Shown one piece after another: positions 26,349 through 36,236 of a stretch of 64,000 nucleotides of DNA (position 1 is the first letter of the stretch; every line of letters starts with the position of its first letter). The position numbers were made by a program, and so were the translations under genes. The notes below the pieces were generated by a model. It was not told the origin of the DNA. It saw nothing but the letters and a program-made list of their open reading frames with translations, and made no database searches. Source of the stretch: Marinobacter fuscus (GTDB lineage Bacteria; Pseudomonadota; Gammaproteobacteria; Pseudomonadales; Oleiphilaceae); NCBI RefSeq assembly GCF_003007675.1, contig NZ_PXNP01000013.1:102438-166437 (forward strand). Reading direction: 5' to 3'.

Positions 26349-26499
26349 TGGGGGAGTAATGGGGGAGTTCTGCTCGAATTTCGCTGTTTTTGGGTGGTGG
26401 TCGTCTGGTTGGGGCGTGCTTCTTTTGTGGGGGAGTGTGGGGGAGTTGTGCGGTGATTTGTTGTGCTATTTTTTCTGGCACTCCCCCATAGCTCCCCCA
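26349..26499. repeat. Three pairs of putative integrase arm sites, right end
   Basis: TGGGGGAGT occurs at 26349-26357, 26360-26368, 26428-26436 and 26438-26446. In the opposite orientation ACTCCCCCA lies at 26480-26488 and the variant GCTCCCCCA at 26491-26499. Within each pair the spacing is 10-11 bp. They sit between the integrase gene and the tRNA attachment site, where arm-type sites are expected. Confidence 0.7.
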
Positions 26500-26516
26500 T
26501 GAGGTGGCCTAGAAAC

Positions 26517-26547
26517 AACAAAGCCCGCTCGAAAGCAGGCTAAGTTG
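26517..26547 (-). terminator. Terminator for tRNA-Ile, supplied by the element
   Basis: On the minus strand AGCCTGC and GCGGGCT pair around TTTCGA and are followed by TTGTTGTTT. It begins 17 bases after the tRNA CCA, so the element seems to restore transcription termination to the gene it enters. Confidence 0.7.
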
Positions 26548-26557
26548 TTGAAATTAT

Positions 26558-26634
<77 letters not shown>

Positions 26635-26694
26635 TAAGAGAAAAGCGGGCGCCATTATACCCGCGAGGGGTGGCGCCCGCTACTGTTTGGGAAA

Positions 26695-28557
26695 TTATCC
26701 CTGGTTGCCCTGGTCGTCGATGAAGCCGCGCAGGTGGTCGGAGCGGGAAGGGTGGCGCAGTTTGCGCAACGCCTTGGCTTCGATCTGGCGGATCCGTTCC
26801 CGGGTAACGTCGAACTGTTTGCCGACTTCTTCCAGAGTGTGGTCGGTGTTCATTTCGATACCAAAGCGCATCCGGAGAACCTTGGACTCCCGCGCTGTCA
26901 GGCCCGCCAATACTGAGCGAGTGGCTTCCCGCAGGCCTTCGGCGGTGGCCGAGTCGACCGGTGAGAGGGCCTGGATGTCCTCGATGAAATCGCCCAGATG
27001 GCTGTCTTCGTCATCGCCAATGGGGGTTTCCATGGAAATCGGCTCTTTGGCGATCTTCAGCACCTTGCGGATCTTGTCTTCCGGCATTTCCATGCGTTCG
27101 CCCAGTTCTTCCGGGGTCGGTTCGCGACCCATTTCCTGCAGCATCTGGCGGGAAATACGGTTGAGTTTGTTTATGGTCTCGATCATGTGCACCGGAATCC
27201 GGATTGTACGAGCCTGATCCGCAATGGAGCGGGTGATGGCCTGACGAATCCACCAGGTGGCGTAGGTCGAGAACTTGTAACCACGACGGTATTCGAACTT
27301 GTCGACGGCCTTCATCAGGCCGATGTTGCCTTCCTGAATCAGATCCAGGAACTGCAGGCCGCGGTTGGTGTACTTCTTGGCGATGGAGATAACCAGACGC
27401 AGGTTGGCCTCCACCATTTCCTTCTTGGCGCGACGGGCCTTGGCTTCGCCGATAGACACGCGGCGGTTGATCTCTTTCACGTCGGCCACGTCCAGATCCA
27501 CTTCGGTCTGAACGTTCTGGATGCGCTTCTGCAGGCGAACGATTTCGTCGACGCGCTCACCAATGGCGGCGGCATAGGGTTTCTTGGTGGCGGCGATTTC
27601 GCCAGCCCACTCAAGATCGACTTCGTTGCCCGGGAACCATTTGATGAAATCCTTACGGGGCATTTTGCAGTCGCGTACGCAGATCTGCATGATGGCCCGC
27701 TCATTTTCCCGCACCATGGAGTTGGTGGAGCGAACCACGTTTACGAGTTCGTCAAAGGCTTTGTTGGCGAGCTTGAAGGGGGCAAACACCTGGCCCAGGT
27801 CGTTCAATGCTTCCTGGGTTTTGGCGTGGCCACGGCCGTGCTTGGCCAGCGCTTTGTCTGCGATCTCAAGCTTTTCTTTCAGCAGCTCAAACCGCAGGCG
27901 GGTCTCCTCGGGATCCGGGCCATTGTCGTTGTCGTCTTCGGAGTTGTCGTCGTCTTCGCTTTCGTCGTCGACGTCGCCTTCTGCATCCTCGGAGGGTTTG
28001 GCGTCGGCACTGTTATCTTCGCCCATGAACGGCTCGGCATCGTCAGGATCGAGAAATCCGGTCACGATATCGCTGATGCGGCCTTCGTTTTCGATGATGC
28101 GATCGTAGGCCTGAATAACGGTACCTGCGGTGCCCGGGAAGTGCGCAACCGCGGCCATCACATCGCGGATGCCTTCTTCGATCCGCTTGGCAATAACGAT
28201 CTCGCCTTCGCGGGTCAGCAGCTCTACGGTACCCATTTCACGCATGTACATGCGGACAGGGTCTGTGGTGCGGCCAGCGTCGGTTTCTACGGCTGCCAGT
28301 GCGGCAGCAGCTTCTGCGGCAGCGGCTTCGTCTGCGGTGGAGTCGCCTTCGGTCATCAACAGGGTATCGGCGTCGGGTGTTTCTTCGCACACCTGGATAC
28401 CCATGTCGTTTATCATCCGGATAATGTCTTCCACCTGATCCGGATCTGCGATATCTTCCGGCAGGTGGTCATTTACCTCGGCGTAAGTCAGGTAACCTTG
28501 TTCCTTGCCTCGTGCGATGAGGTCTTTCAAACGTGATTTCTGCGAATTGCCTGACAT
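26695..28557 (-). CDS. rpoD: Housekeeping sigma factor 70
   Basis: RpoD directs RNA polymerase to most promoters. The 620-residue protein has region 1.1 ([20 protein letters not shown]), a long acidic non-conserved insert with runs of D and E (about 185-215), regions 2.1-2.4 ([34 protein letters not shown]), region 3 and region 4.2 helix-turn-helix ([20 protein letters not shown]). I choose ATG 28557, with AGGG five bases upstream, over GTG 28563. It is the last gene of the rpsU-dnaG-rpoD operon; the tRNA-Ile gene follows 60 bp downstream. Confidence 0.97.
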   Translation of the reverse strand: MSGNSQKSRLKDLIARGKEQGYLTYAEVNDHLPEDIADPDQVEDIIRMINDMGIQVCEETPDADTLLMTEGDSTADEAAAAEAAAALAAVETDAGRTTDPVRMYMREMGTVELLTREGEIVIAKRIEEGIRDVMAAVAHFPGTAGTVIQAYDRIIENEGRISDIVTGFLDPDDAEPFMGEDNSADAKPSEDAEGDVDDESEDDDNSEDDNDNGPDPEETRLRFELLKEKLEIADKALAKHGRGHAKTQEALNDLGQVFAPFKLANKAFDELVNVVRSTNSMVRENERAIMQICVRDCKMPRKDFIKWFPGNEVDLEWAGEIAATKKPYAAAIGERVDEIVRLQKRIQNVQTEVDLDVADVKEINRRVSIGEAKARRAKKEMVEANLRLVISIAKKYTNRGLQFLDLIQEGNIGLMKAVDKFEYRRGYKFSTYATWWIRQAITRSIADQARTIRIPVHMIETINKLNRISRQMLQEMGREPTPEELGERMEMPEDKIRKVLKIAKEPISMETPIGDDEDSHLGDFIEDIQALSPVDSATAEGLREATRSVLAGLTARESKVLRMRFGIEMNTDHTLEEVGKQFDVTRERIRQIEAKALRKLRHPSRSDHLRGFIDDQGNQG

Positions 28558-28673
28558 AGACACCCTGTGAACTCGCTTTTAAACGGAAAAAAGTTAAACA
28601 GCCATTATAGCTGTCGCTCGGTTGCGCTGCCACCGAATGGTTAGATGGTGATCAACGCAACTGGTTTCAAGTA

Positions 28674-30425
28674 TCAGCCTTCAGCTTTCGGTTTTAACGT
28701 ACCGGTGCTGAGAGACCGGAGCTCTTCCCGCTCTTCCGGGGAGAGCGAGGCCAGATTCCGGAGCAGAGATGCCAGCCTTTGCTGGCGCGCGGCCTCTTCG
28801 TTCGGGCTAAGCAGTTCTCTGGCGGCTGCCAGTGTGCGTTCCCGGGCCGGAATGTGCTCCAGTCCATCAAACAGGTTGTAGAACCTGTCTCTGGCCTGCT
28901 TGTCGGTTGCCAGGCCCGCTACCAGTTCCTTGCGGGTCTGAATGTTCTGTTCCAATAGCCAGCGGGCGAAGCGGCCTGCCTGTTCCAGCTGTCTGGTGCT
29001 GTCGGACAGGCTTTTTACTTCGGTTGCCAGTTCCGGTGTTTCCAGCAAAGCCAGGCACAGTGTGCTGTCTTTGCTGAGCTTTACGTCAATGCGTTCTTCT
29101 GTTGTGCGGTTACGGCTTTCGCCGCGCCAGCCCCGGGCCTTGTAATCTTTGCCCGGTTGCCGCTTCTGCCACTGATTGCGGCCACCGCACAGGCGCAGCA
29201 TTTCCTGCCACATGGCGTCCCGCAGCGTACTGCGGGGCATCTTGTTAAGCAGAGGCTCAACTCGAGCTCTCAGCTCTCCCCGATGCTCCGGCAAATCGAG
29301 GTTCAGCCCCTCTGACTGGCGATCAAACAGGTATCGCGAGAAAGGAGTGGCGCCATCAATGCGTTGCTGGAACTCGGTAGCACCTTCTTTTCGAACCAGG
29401 GTGTCCGGATCTTCGCCCTCAGGCAGCATAAGAAACTGCACATGCAGCCCGTCAGCCATAAGTTCAAGGGCATTTTCCATCGCCCGGTCGGCGGCCCGGA
29501 AGCCTGCCTGGTCGCCATCAAAACAGAAAACAAGATGCCGCACCTGCTTTAACAGTGCGGTCAGGTTGTCCTGGTTGGTCGCCGTGCCCAATGTGGCAAC
29601 GGCATACCGGATGCCATGCTGGGCCAGGGCAATAACGTCCATATAGCCTTCAACCACCAGCAGTCGATCCAGTTGCCGGATGGCTTGTCTGGCTTCGAAA
29701 AGGCCGTAAACTTCCCGACTTTTATGGAAAACGTCGGATTCCGGCGAGTTAATGTACTTCGCCTTATCGTCGCCCAGCGTCCGCCCGCCAAAGGCGACGG
29801 TTTTGCCCCGCGTGTTTCGGATCGGGAACATGATCCTGTTGCGGAACAGATCTCGTGGGCGGCCGTATTTGTCCGAGACGGTTCTGGTTTCGAGCAGCGG
29901 CTCTTTCAGGTCTTTTGGCGCTGCGTCGTAAAGCGCCGTACCCGTGCCGGGAGCAAACCCGATCTGGTATTCCTCGATAATCCGGGAATCCAGCCCCCGC
30001 TGCTGCAGGTAGTCGCGTGCGTGCGTGCCCTGCTGGCTGCCAAGGCTGCCATGGTAATAGCGGCAGGCAAAGTCCAGGGCGTCGGTAAAGGTTCTGGCCT
30101 GCTGGATTTCCTGTTTCGCCGCCTGGTCATAGGGCACTTCAAGACCAGCCCGTTTGGCCAACTCTTCCACGGCTTCGGTAAAGCCTAGCCCTTCCAGCTC
30201 TCGGATGAAGCTGATAGCGTCGCCATGGGCACCACAGCCAAAGCAGTGATAGAAACCTTTGTCTGGCCGTACGTTGAATGACGGAGTTTTCTCGTCGTGA
30301 AACGGACAGCAGGCTTTGTAGTTGGCGCCAGCTTTCTTCAGAGTGATGCGGGATCCAATCAGCTCTGCCAGGTCGATCCGATCCAGCAGGTCTTCAACAA
30401 AGCGTTGAGGGATCAATCCGCTCAT
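28674..30425 (-). CDS. dnaG: DNA primase
   Basis: Synthesises RNA primers at the replication fork. The 583-residue protein begins MSGLIPQRFVEDLLDRIDL and carries the N-terminal zinc finger CCPFHDEKTPSF...CFGCG, the catalytic core with Toprim (LLVVEGYMDVIALAQHG; VFCFDGDQAGFRAAD) and a C-terminal helicase-interaction domain (about 430-583). I use ATG 30425 (GGAG upstream); a longer frame upstream runs through the rpsU terminator. It lies between rpsU and rpoD, 116 bp ahead of rpoD. Confidence 0.97.
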   Translation of the reverse strand: MSGLIPQRFVEDLLDRIDLAELIGSRITLKKAGANYKACCPFHDEKTPSFNVRPDKGFYHCFGCGAHGDAISFIRELEGLGFTEAVEELAKRAGLEVPYDQAAKQEIQQARTFTDALDFACRYYHGSLGSQQGTHARDYLQQRGLDSRIIEEYQIGFAPGTGTALYDAAPKDLKEPLLETRTVSDKYGRPRDLFRNRIMFPIRNTRGKTVAFGGRTLGDDKAKYINSPESDVFHKSREVYGLFEARQAIRQLDRLLVVEGYMDVIALAQHGIRYAVATLGTATNQDNLTALLKQVRHLVFCFDGDQAGFRAADRAMENALELMADGLHVQFLMLPEGEDPDTLVRKEGATEFQQRIDGATPFSRYLFDRQSEGLNLDLPEHRGELRARVEPLLNKMPRSTLRDAMWQEMLRLCGGRNQWQKRQPGKDYKARGWRGESRNRTTEERIDVKLSKDSTLCLALLETPELATEVKSLSDSTRQLEQAGRFARWLLEQNIQTRKELVAGLATDKQARDRFYNLFDGLEHIPARERTLAAARELLSPNEEAARQQRLASLLRNLASLSPEEREELRSLSTGTLKPKAEG

Positions 30426-30477
30426 GGTGGCTCCACATCGGCCGGGGCGTCCGTTTCTAATCCGTTTTGCCAAAGCC

Positions 30478-30514
30478 AAAAATGCCGCCGAAGCCAGGCC
30501 TCGGCGGCATTTTC
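30478..30514 (-). terminator. Attenuating terminator between rpsU and dnaG
   Basis: On the minus strand a 13-bp stem (AAATGCCGCCGAG...CTTCGGCGGCATTT) is followed by TTTTTGG. In E. coli the same position in the rpsU-dnaG-rpoD operon holds an internal terminator that lowers dnaG expression. Confidence 0.88.
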
Positions 30515-30577
30515 ATTTTACCGCGACGAACCGAAGCCGGTGCGGTAATAACGCGTGCTGTCGATGGGCGCTTGAAC

Positions 30578-30793
30578 TCAGTACAGACGTTCGAACTTGC
30601 GCTGTTCCCGCTGAAGCTTCTTGAGATGACGCTTAACGGCAGCAGCAGCTTTACGCTTACGAACCGCAGTCGGCTTCTCGTAGTGCTCGCGACGACGTAC
30701 TTCAGACAGTACACCGGCTTTTTCGCAGGAACGCTTGAAGCGACGCAGTGCTACGTCAAACGGCTCATTCTCTTTCACTTTAACAGCTGGCAT
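30578..30793 (-). CDS. rpsU: 30S ribosomal protein S21
   Basis: A 71-residue, strongly basic protein ([20 protein letters not shown], ending [11 protein letters not shown]) of the S21 family, which contacts the mRNA decoding end of the 30S subunit. It is the first gene of the macromolecular synthesis operon and is divergent from tsaD, with 234 bp between them that must hold both promoters. Confidence 0.98.
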   Translation of the reverse strand: MPAVKVKENEPFDVALRRFKRSCEKAGVLSEVRRREHYEKPTAVRKRKAAAAVKRHLKKLQREQRKFERLY

Positions 30794-31027
30794 TCGAAAA
30801 TCACCTACCTGATAGATTCGGTTTCAGTTTGCTCCGCAAGATCTCGGTTTGCGGCTCTAGTCCTGGTCAGATTGGCTAAAACTCGACCAGTGCATAATTT
30901 AGGGCGGCAATGATAACGGCTGCGTCGGTCGAGGTCAATCATTGTTCAATGAAACTGCCGGATGCTTTCCTGTTTCTGCTAAACTGCCGGGCATTGATTC
31001 AGACACCCCTCGGACTTTGTACTCGTT

Positions 31028-32083
31028 ATGCTGACTCTCGGTATTGAAACGTCTTGCGATGAGACAGGCGTTGCCCTGTTTGACGACCAGCAGGGGCTGC
31101 TGGCCCATGCATTGTTTAGCCAGATCGATATGCACGCGGATTACGGCGGTGTGGTGCCGGAGTTGGCGTCCCGGGATCATGTGCGAAAGCTGCTGCCACT
31201 GTGCGAACAGGTGCTGGCGCAGGCAGGCAGGCAGCGTTCCGACATCGAAGGCATTGCCTATACCGCCGGTCCGGGCCTGGTGGGCGCTCTGATGGTGGGG
31301 GGCTCGGTAGCCCATGCGCTGGGGTATGCCCTGGGGGTGCCTGTACTTGGGGTGCATCATATGGAAGGGCACTTGCTGGCACCGATGCTGGAGGATAACC
31401 CCCCGGCCTTTCCGTTCGTTGCCTTGCTGGTATCCGGAGGCCATACCCAGTTGGTTCGGGTAGACGGCATTGGCGAATACCAACTGCTTGGCGAGTCGGT
31501 GGACGATGCTGCAGGGGAAGCCTTCGATAAAACCGCCAAGATGCTCGGGCTGGATTATCCCGGGGGGCCTCGTGTGGCAGCACTGGCTGAGCAGGGCAGG
31601 GCTGGCCAGTATCGCTTCCCGCGACCGATGACCGACCGGCCAGGGCTCGACTTTTCTTTCAGCGGCCTGAAAACCTTTACACTGAATACAGTGAACGACG
31701 CTGCGGACAAGGGGCAACTTGATGACCAGGTGCGGGCTGATATTGCTTTGGCCTTTGAGGCTGCGGTGGTTGATACGCTGGTGATCAAATGCCGTCGGGC
31801 GCTGGAACATACCGGTTGCAAACGCCTGGTGATGGCCGGTGGCGTAAGTGCCAACAAGCGCCTTCGCGCGGCTTTGGAAGCGATGGCGGGAAAACTCGGC
31901 AGCACGGTTTTTTACGCGCGGCCGGAATTCTGCACTGACAACGGAGCCATGATTGCCTACGCCGGAGCTCAGCGTCTGAAGCATGGTCAGCGGGATGGTG
32001 AACGGATTGTGGCGGTTCCACGTTGGCCAATGAACACCTTGCCGCCCGTGGCGGAACCCAGGTCGAACGGACTGGTGGACTAA
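31028..32083 (+). CDS. tsaD: tRNA N6-adenosine threonylcarbamoyltransferase
   Basis: TsaD, with TsaB and TsaE, transfers the threonylcarbamoyl group to A37 of ANN-decoding tRNAs. The 351-residue protein starts [17 protein letters not shown] and has the metal site HHMEGH, the ASKH-fold nucleotide elements VSGGHTQL and [11 protein letters not shown], and [10 protein letters not shown] near the end. Length is standard. Its target class includes tRNA-Ile. Position opposite rpsU is conserved in gammaproteobacteria. It overlaps convergent plsY by 4 bp. Confidence 0.96.
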   Translation: MLTLGIETSCDETGVALFDDQQGLLAHALFSQIDMHADYGGVVPELASRDHVRKLLPLCEQVLAQAGRQRSDIEGIAYTAGPGLVGALMVGGSVAHALGYALGVPVLGVHHMEGHLLAPMLEDNPPAFPFVALLVSGGHTQLVRVDGIGEYQLLGESVDDAAGEAFDKTAKMLGLDYPGGPRVAALAEQGRAGQYRFPRPMTDRPGLDFSFSGLKTFTLNTVNDAADKGQLDDQVRADIALAFEAAVVDTLVIKCRRALEHTGCKRLVMAGGVSANKRLRAALEAMAGKLGSTVFYARPEFCTDNGAMIAYAGAQRLKHGQRDGERIVAVPRWPMNTLPPVAEPRSNGLVD

Positions 32084-32673
32084 AAGCCGGTCTCCCGCCC
32101 CTGCGCCAGACGGATCAGGTTGTTGCGGTGGCGCACCACAATCAGCAGGGCCAGCAGCCCGAACAGTGGCAGGGTGGCGGGCTCCAGCAGGGCACTGATG
32201 ACCGGGCCGCTGATGATCGCGACCAGAGAGGCGAGGGCCGATATGCGCCAGCGCCACATTACGCCGAGCCATAAGCCAGCCATCAAAAACGTGGTCAGTG
32301 GTGCCAGCGCAAGGCCCGCCCCCAGTGCTGTAGCAACACCCTTGCCGCCTTTGAAATGATAAAAGACCGGGATCATGTGGCCGGTGACGGCGCAGAGCGC
32401 GACGATGGCCTGCACCAGGATAGACATGCCGAGTGAGTGTGCCAGCCAGACCGGCAACCAGCCTTTTAGTGCGTCGAGTACCAGAGTTGCCAGCGCAGGC
32501 TGCCAGCCGCCGGCTCGGTAGACGTTGGTGGCCCCGGGGTTGCCGGAGCCCAGCGCCCTTGGGTCTGGCAGCTTCCACCACCGGCACACCGGCAGTGCGA
32601 ACAGCAGTGAGCCCGCCAGATAGGCGCCCGCACAAAGCAGGACAATCAGAATCGGTTGGCTGTTGGCATCCAT
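32080..32673 (-). CDS. plsY: Acyl-phosphate:glycerol-3-phosphate acyltransferase
   Basis: PlsY is the inner-membrane enzyme that makes lysophosphatidate from acyl-phosphate. The 197-residue product has about five to seven hydrophobic segments and the family motifs [15 protein letters not shown] and [20 protein letters not shown]. Neighbours tsaD (convergent) and folB (divergent) are the usual ones. Length and motifs leave little doubt. Confidence 0.95.
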   Translation of the reverse strand: MDANSQPILIVLLCAGAYLAGSLLFALPVCRWWKLPDPRALGSGNPGATNVYRAGGWQPALATLVLDALKGWLPVWLAHSLGMSILVQAIVALCAVTGHMIPVFYHFKGGKGVATALGAGLALAPLTTFLMAGLWLGVMWRWRISALASLVAIISGPVISALLEPATLPLFGLLALLIVVRHRNNLIRLAQGRETGF

Positions 32674-32820
32674 GGTGTAACCGGAAGGGCAGAGACGGTG
32701 CCCGCTAATTTGTGAGAAAATGCCCGCCTAGTTGATGCGGGGTAAGGCGCTAAACAGCAACACTATCGCCTGTCTGTGTGATATTCAATCAGCCAAGAGT
32801 GGAAGGCTCGGGAGTCCGGT

Positions 32821-33192
32821 TTGGCAAACGGTGTGTGGGACACAGTCCTGATTGAGGGGCTGGCGGTGGAAACCGTGATCGGTGTGTATGACTGGGAACG
32901 GAAAATTACCCAGCGTGTTCTGGTGGATCTGGAAATGGCCTGGAATAACTCGATACCCGGTGGCAGCGACGACGTGGCAGATGCCCTGGATTATGCTGCA
33001 GTGAGCGAGCGGGTTAGCGCCTGCCTGAAGACGCTGGAGCCGCAACTGCTGGAAACCGGGGCCGAGGCCATTGCAAACCTGTTGCAGTCTGAGTTTGGAG
33101 TGCGCTGGCTGAAACTGACGTTGAACAAGCCGGGGGCTGTACCCTCTGCTCGCTCCGTGGGTGTCAGAATAGAGCGGGGCAGCCGAACATGA
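32821..33192 (+). CDS. folB: Dihydroneopterin aldolase
   Basis: Converts dihydroneopterin to 6-hydroxymethyl-dihydropterin and glycolaldehyde in folate synthesis. The 123-residue protein has DTVLIEGLAVETVIGVYDWE and DALDYAAVSERV, typical of FolB. The start is TTG at 32821, with GGGAG six bases upstream; no ATG is available in a sensible place. It overlaps folK as ATGA, so the next two pathway steps are translationally coupled. Confidence 0.93.
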   Translation: MANGVWDTVLIEGLAVETVIGVYDWERKITQRVLVDLEMAWNNSIPGGSDDVADALDYAAVSERVSACLKTLEPQLLETGAEAIANLLQSEFGVRWLKLTLNKPGAVPSARSVGVRIERGSRT

Positions 33193-33704
33193 ACCGAGTG
33201 TACATCAGTATCGGCAGCAATATTGATCGTTATCAGCGCGTTACGGCGGCACTCGATGCTCTGGCGCAGTGGTTTGGTGAGCTTGAGATTTCGCCGGTCT
33301 ATGAAAGTGTGTCTGTCGGTTTTGACGGATCAGATTTTTTGAATCTGGTGGTGGGCGTGGATACCGACTGGTCGGTGGGTGAACTGTCAAAACGGTTCAA
33401 GCAGCTGGAAGCCGAGAATGGGCGAAAACCCACGGCGCCGAAGTTCAGCCCCAGAACGCTCGATCTGGATATTCTGACTTGGGGCGATGCTACGGGTATG
33501 ATCGAGGGTGTCGAGCTGCCGAGGGCCGAGATTCTCAAAAACGCTTTTGTGCTTCGCCCGCTGGCGGATATTGCTCCTGAGCAGGCACACCCGGTATGCG
33601 GAGAAACTTACCTGTCTCTGTGGCAAAACTACAGCCGGAACCAGAAACTCTGGCCGGTGGACTTTACCTGGCAGGGGCGCCGGATCTCAAGCGCCGGTGG
33701 CTGA
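33189..33704 (+). CDS. folK: 6-hydroxymethyl-dihydropterin pyrophosphokinase, copy 1
   Basis: HPPK adds pyrophosphate to the pterin made by FolB. The 171-residue product starts MNRVYISIGSNIDRYQRVTA and has the diagnostic FSPRTLDLDILTWGD. It is more divergent from E. coli FolK than the second copy at 37156-37650, for example LDLDILTWGDATG instead of LDLDLLLFG. It is coupled to folB and overlaps convergent pgi by 18 bp. Both copies keep the key DLD motif, so both could be active. Confidence 0.9.
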   Translation: MNRVYISIGSNIDRYQRVTAALDALAQWFGELEISPVYESVSVGFDGSDFLNLVVGVDTDWSVGELSKRFKQLEAENGRKPTAPKFSPRTLDLDILTWGDATGMIEGVELPRAEILKNAFVLRPLADIAPEQAHPVCGETYLSLWQNYSRNQKLWPVDFTWQGRRISSAGG

Positions 33705-35348
33705 CCGGAACAGGCGAATAAGGTTATCGGTAGCGCTGTCTCCGGCGCTGCCATCTGTGTGGTCGCCGGATAGCATGGGCAGAATTTCACTGCCGATCTG
33801 CTTGCCCAGCTCCACCCCCCACTGATCGAAGCAATCGATGTTCCAGATAACGCTCTGCACGTAAGTGCGGTGCTCATACAGTGCGACCAGAGCGCCGAGT
33901 GTCTGCGGTGACAGACGAGGCATCATCAGAATATTGCAGGGCTGATTGCCGGGTATGGCCCGGTGGGGCGCAAGCTGCCTGGCGGCCCCGGCTTCCATAC
34001 CTGACGCCAGCAGCTCTTCAAACGCCTCGGCTTCGGTTTTGCCGGTCATCATGGCACGCGCCTGACTCAGGCAATTGGCGAAGAGGGAGGTGTGGTGGCG
34101 GGCAACCGGATTGTGTGACTGTAGCGGCATAATAAAGTCTGCAGGAACCAGCCGGGTGCCCTGGTGGATGAGTTGGTGGTACGCGTGCTGGCCGTTGGCG
34201 CCAACACCTCCCCAGAGCACCGGGCCGGTATCGTGACTGACAGCTACCCCTTGCGCGGTAACGCGCTTGCCGTTGCTTTCCATATCCAGTTGCTGAAGGT
34301 GTTCCGGAAGGAACTTGAGGTACTCGTCGTAGGGTAGAACCGCGTGGCTCTGGGCGCCCCAGAAGTTGTTGTACCAGACGCTGAGCATGGCCATAACCAC
34401 GGGCATGTTCTGCTCAAACGGCGCATTGCGGAAGTGCTGATCCATCTGGTGGGCGCCCGCCAGAAGCGCCCGGAAATGATCCATGCCCAGCGTTATAGCG
34501 ATGGGCAGGCCAATGGCAGACCAGAGGGAGTAACGGCCCCCTACCCAATCCCACATTGGAAATATGTTGTCGGGCGTGATCCCAAAGCGAATGGCTTCGC
34601 CTGCGTTCGCGGTAACCGCAAGAAAGTGACAGGCGACCTTGTTTTCGGAGCCGCCGTGGTCAAGAAACCACTGGCGGGCCAGCAGGCTGTTCTCAAGGGT
34701 TTCCTGGGTGCGAAACGATTTCGACTGCACCAGAAACAGGGTAGTGTCCGGGTTCAGCGGCGCCAGGGTTTCGGTAATGTCGGTGCCATCGATGTTGGCA
34801 ATAAAATGGCAGTTGATGCTTTGGTGCCAGTAGGGGCGAAGCGCTTCGACCACCAGCTTGGGGCCCAGAAAGGAGCCGCCAATACCGATGCTGACTACAT
34901 CGGTAAAGCGTTTGCCGGTATGGCCGGTAAACCTGCCGTCGTGAACCTGTTCGACCAGAGATTCCATACGGTTCAGGGTTTGGTGTATTTCCACCAGAAT
35001 ATTTGTGCCGTCAACCTCAATGGCTTGCGTGGCTGGCTGTCGCAGGGCAGAGTGCAGGGCGGGGCGATGCTCTGTTCGGTTAACCTTGGCACCCTCCAGC
35101 AACGCTGTGATGCGGCCGTCGAGGTTGCAGCTCCGGGCCAGGTTCATCAGAGCGCGGAGGATGTCATCGGTCAAGCGGTTGCGGGAAAAGTCCAGTGTCA
35201 GCCCGGCCGCCTCAAGAAGATAGCGCTGGGCCCGGCCGGGATCTCGGTTAAAGAGATCCCGCATGTGGGTCTGTGCCATGCCCTGGCGGGCGCGCAACAG
35301 CACCTGCCACTCGGGAGTGTCAGTGACGCTGGCGGTTTTCTCCGGCAT
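33687..35348 (-). CDS. pgi: Glucose-6-phosphate isomerase
   Basis: Interconverts glucose-6-phosphate and fructose-6-phosphate. The 553-residue protein has VVSIGIGGSFLGPKLVVEAL, the signature WVGGRYSLWSAIGLPIAI, and the C-terminal QWGVELGKQIGSEILP. It ends by overlapping folK copy 1 on the other strand. It is the last gene of the leftward panB-panC-pgi run, 39 bp after panC. Confidence 0.96.
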   Translation of the reverse strand: MPEKTASVTDTPEWQVLLRARQGMAQTHMRDLFNRDPGRAQRYLLEAAGLTLDFSRNRLTDDILRALMNLARSCNLDGRITALLEGAKVNRTEHRPALHSALRQPATQAIEVDGTNILVEIHQTLNRMESLVEQVHDGRFTGHTGKRFTDVVSIGIGGSFLGPKLVVEALRPYWHQSINCHFIANIDGTDITETLAPLNPDTTLFLVQSKSFRTQETLENSLLARQWFLDHGGSENKVACHFLAVTANAGEAIRFGITPDNIFPMWDWVGGRYSLWSAIGLPIAITLGMDHFRALLAGAHQMDQHFRNAPFEQNMPVVMAMLSVWYNNFWGAQSHAVLPYDEYLKFLPEHLQQLDMESNGKRVTAQGVAVSHDTGPVLWGGVGANGQHAYHQLIHQGTRLVPADFIMPLQSHNPVARHHTSLFANCLSQARAMMTGKTEAEAFEELLASGMEAGAARQLAPHRAIPGNQPCNILMMPRLSPQTLGALVALYEHRTYVQSVIWNIDCFDQWGVELGKQIGSEILPMLSGDHTDGSAGDSATDNLIRLFRSATGA

Positions 35349-35387
35349 GGTGTCCGTTCCTTTGTCTGGCCAGGGCGGTGGCGCTTG

Positions 35388-36236
35388 TCAGCGGGTGATG
35401 GACAGGTTGTCAATCAGCCGGGTGGTGCCCAGAAAGGCTGCCACCAGCAGTGTCAGTTCCTTATCATCGGCCGTGGCGGGCCGTAGCGTGGCGCTGCTGA
35501 CAATATTGAAGTAATCGGGCCGCAGGCCAGCGTCCGCCAGAGCAGAGCGTGCTTGTTCTTCAAGCGCCCTGAAATCGCTCTGGCCACCACTCAGCTGATC
35601 GGCGATGTCGCACAAGGTGCGGTACACCACCGGGGCAATGGCTCGCTCTTCTTCCGAAAGGTAGCCATTACGCGAGCTTTTTGCCAGACCGTCGTCTTCG
35701 CGGATGGTCGGGGCGCTGATAATTTCAACCGGCAACATCAGGTCTCGTGCCAGCTTGCGGATAACGGCCAGCTGCTGGAAGTCTTTCTCGCCAAAAACCG
35801 CAATATCAGGCTGCACCATATTGAGAAGCATGGTAACAACGGTTGCCACGCCCTCGAAATGGCCGGGCCGACTGGCGCCACAATGACCTTCACTGACATC
35901 CGGCACCACCACCTTGGTCTGGTTAACCAGGCCTTCGGGGTAAATTTCCTGTACGGAAGGGGCAAACACCAGGGTATTGCCCGCTTCGGCCAGCTTGTTC
36001 TGATCCTCGGCCAGCGTTCTCGGGTAGCTATCCAGGTCTTCGCCCGCACCAAACTGCATGGGGTTCACAAAAATACTGGTAACCACAATGTCGGCGGCCT
36101 CGGCAGCCTTGCGCACCAGGGAAATATGCCCCTCATGCAGGTTGCCCATGGTTGGCACCAGGCCGATGGTCTTGTCCTGCTGGCGATACGACCTCAGCAT
36201 GGTGCGCAGTTCTTTCAGCGAGTTTACGGTTCTCAT
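35388..36236 (-). CDS. panC: Pantothenate synthetase
   Basis: Joins pantoate and beta-alanine with ATP. The 282-residue protein has the HIGH-like motif [33 protein letters not shown] and [12 protein letters not shown] of the family. It overlaps panB by 4 bp (ATGA), so the first two committed steps of pantothenate synthesis are coupled. Confidence 0.97.
   Translation of the reverse strand: MRTVNSLKELRTMLRSYRQQDKTIGLVPTMGNLHEGHISLVRKAAEAADIVVTSIFVNPMQFGAGEDLDSYPRTLAEDQNKLAEAGNTLVFAPSVQEIYPEGLVNQTKVVVPDVSEGHCGASRPGHFEGVATVVTMLLNMVQPDIAVFGEKDFQQLAVIRKLARDLMLPVEIISAPTIREDDGLAKSSRNGYLSEEERAIAPVVYRTLCDIADQLSGGQSDFRALEEQARSALADAGLRPDYFNIVSSATLRPATADDKELTLLVAAFLGTTRLIDNLSITR

Noticed and set aside
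26998..28536. 512-codon plus-strand frame opposite rpoD
   Set aside because: It is a mirror frame caused by GC-rich third codon positions in rpoD; its sequence is not protein-like and the sense gene is certain.
30935..32635. 566-codon minus-strand frame opposite tsaD and along plsY
   Set aside because: Conflicts with tsaD and plsY, both of which have full family motifs.
34344..35486. 380-codon plus-strand frame opposite pgi
   Set aside because: Antisense shadow of pgi; no start signal and unlikely composition.
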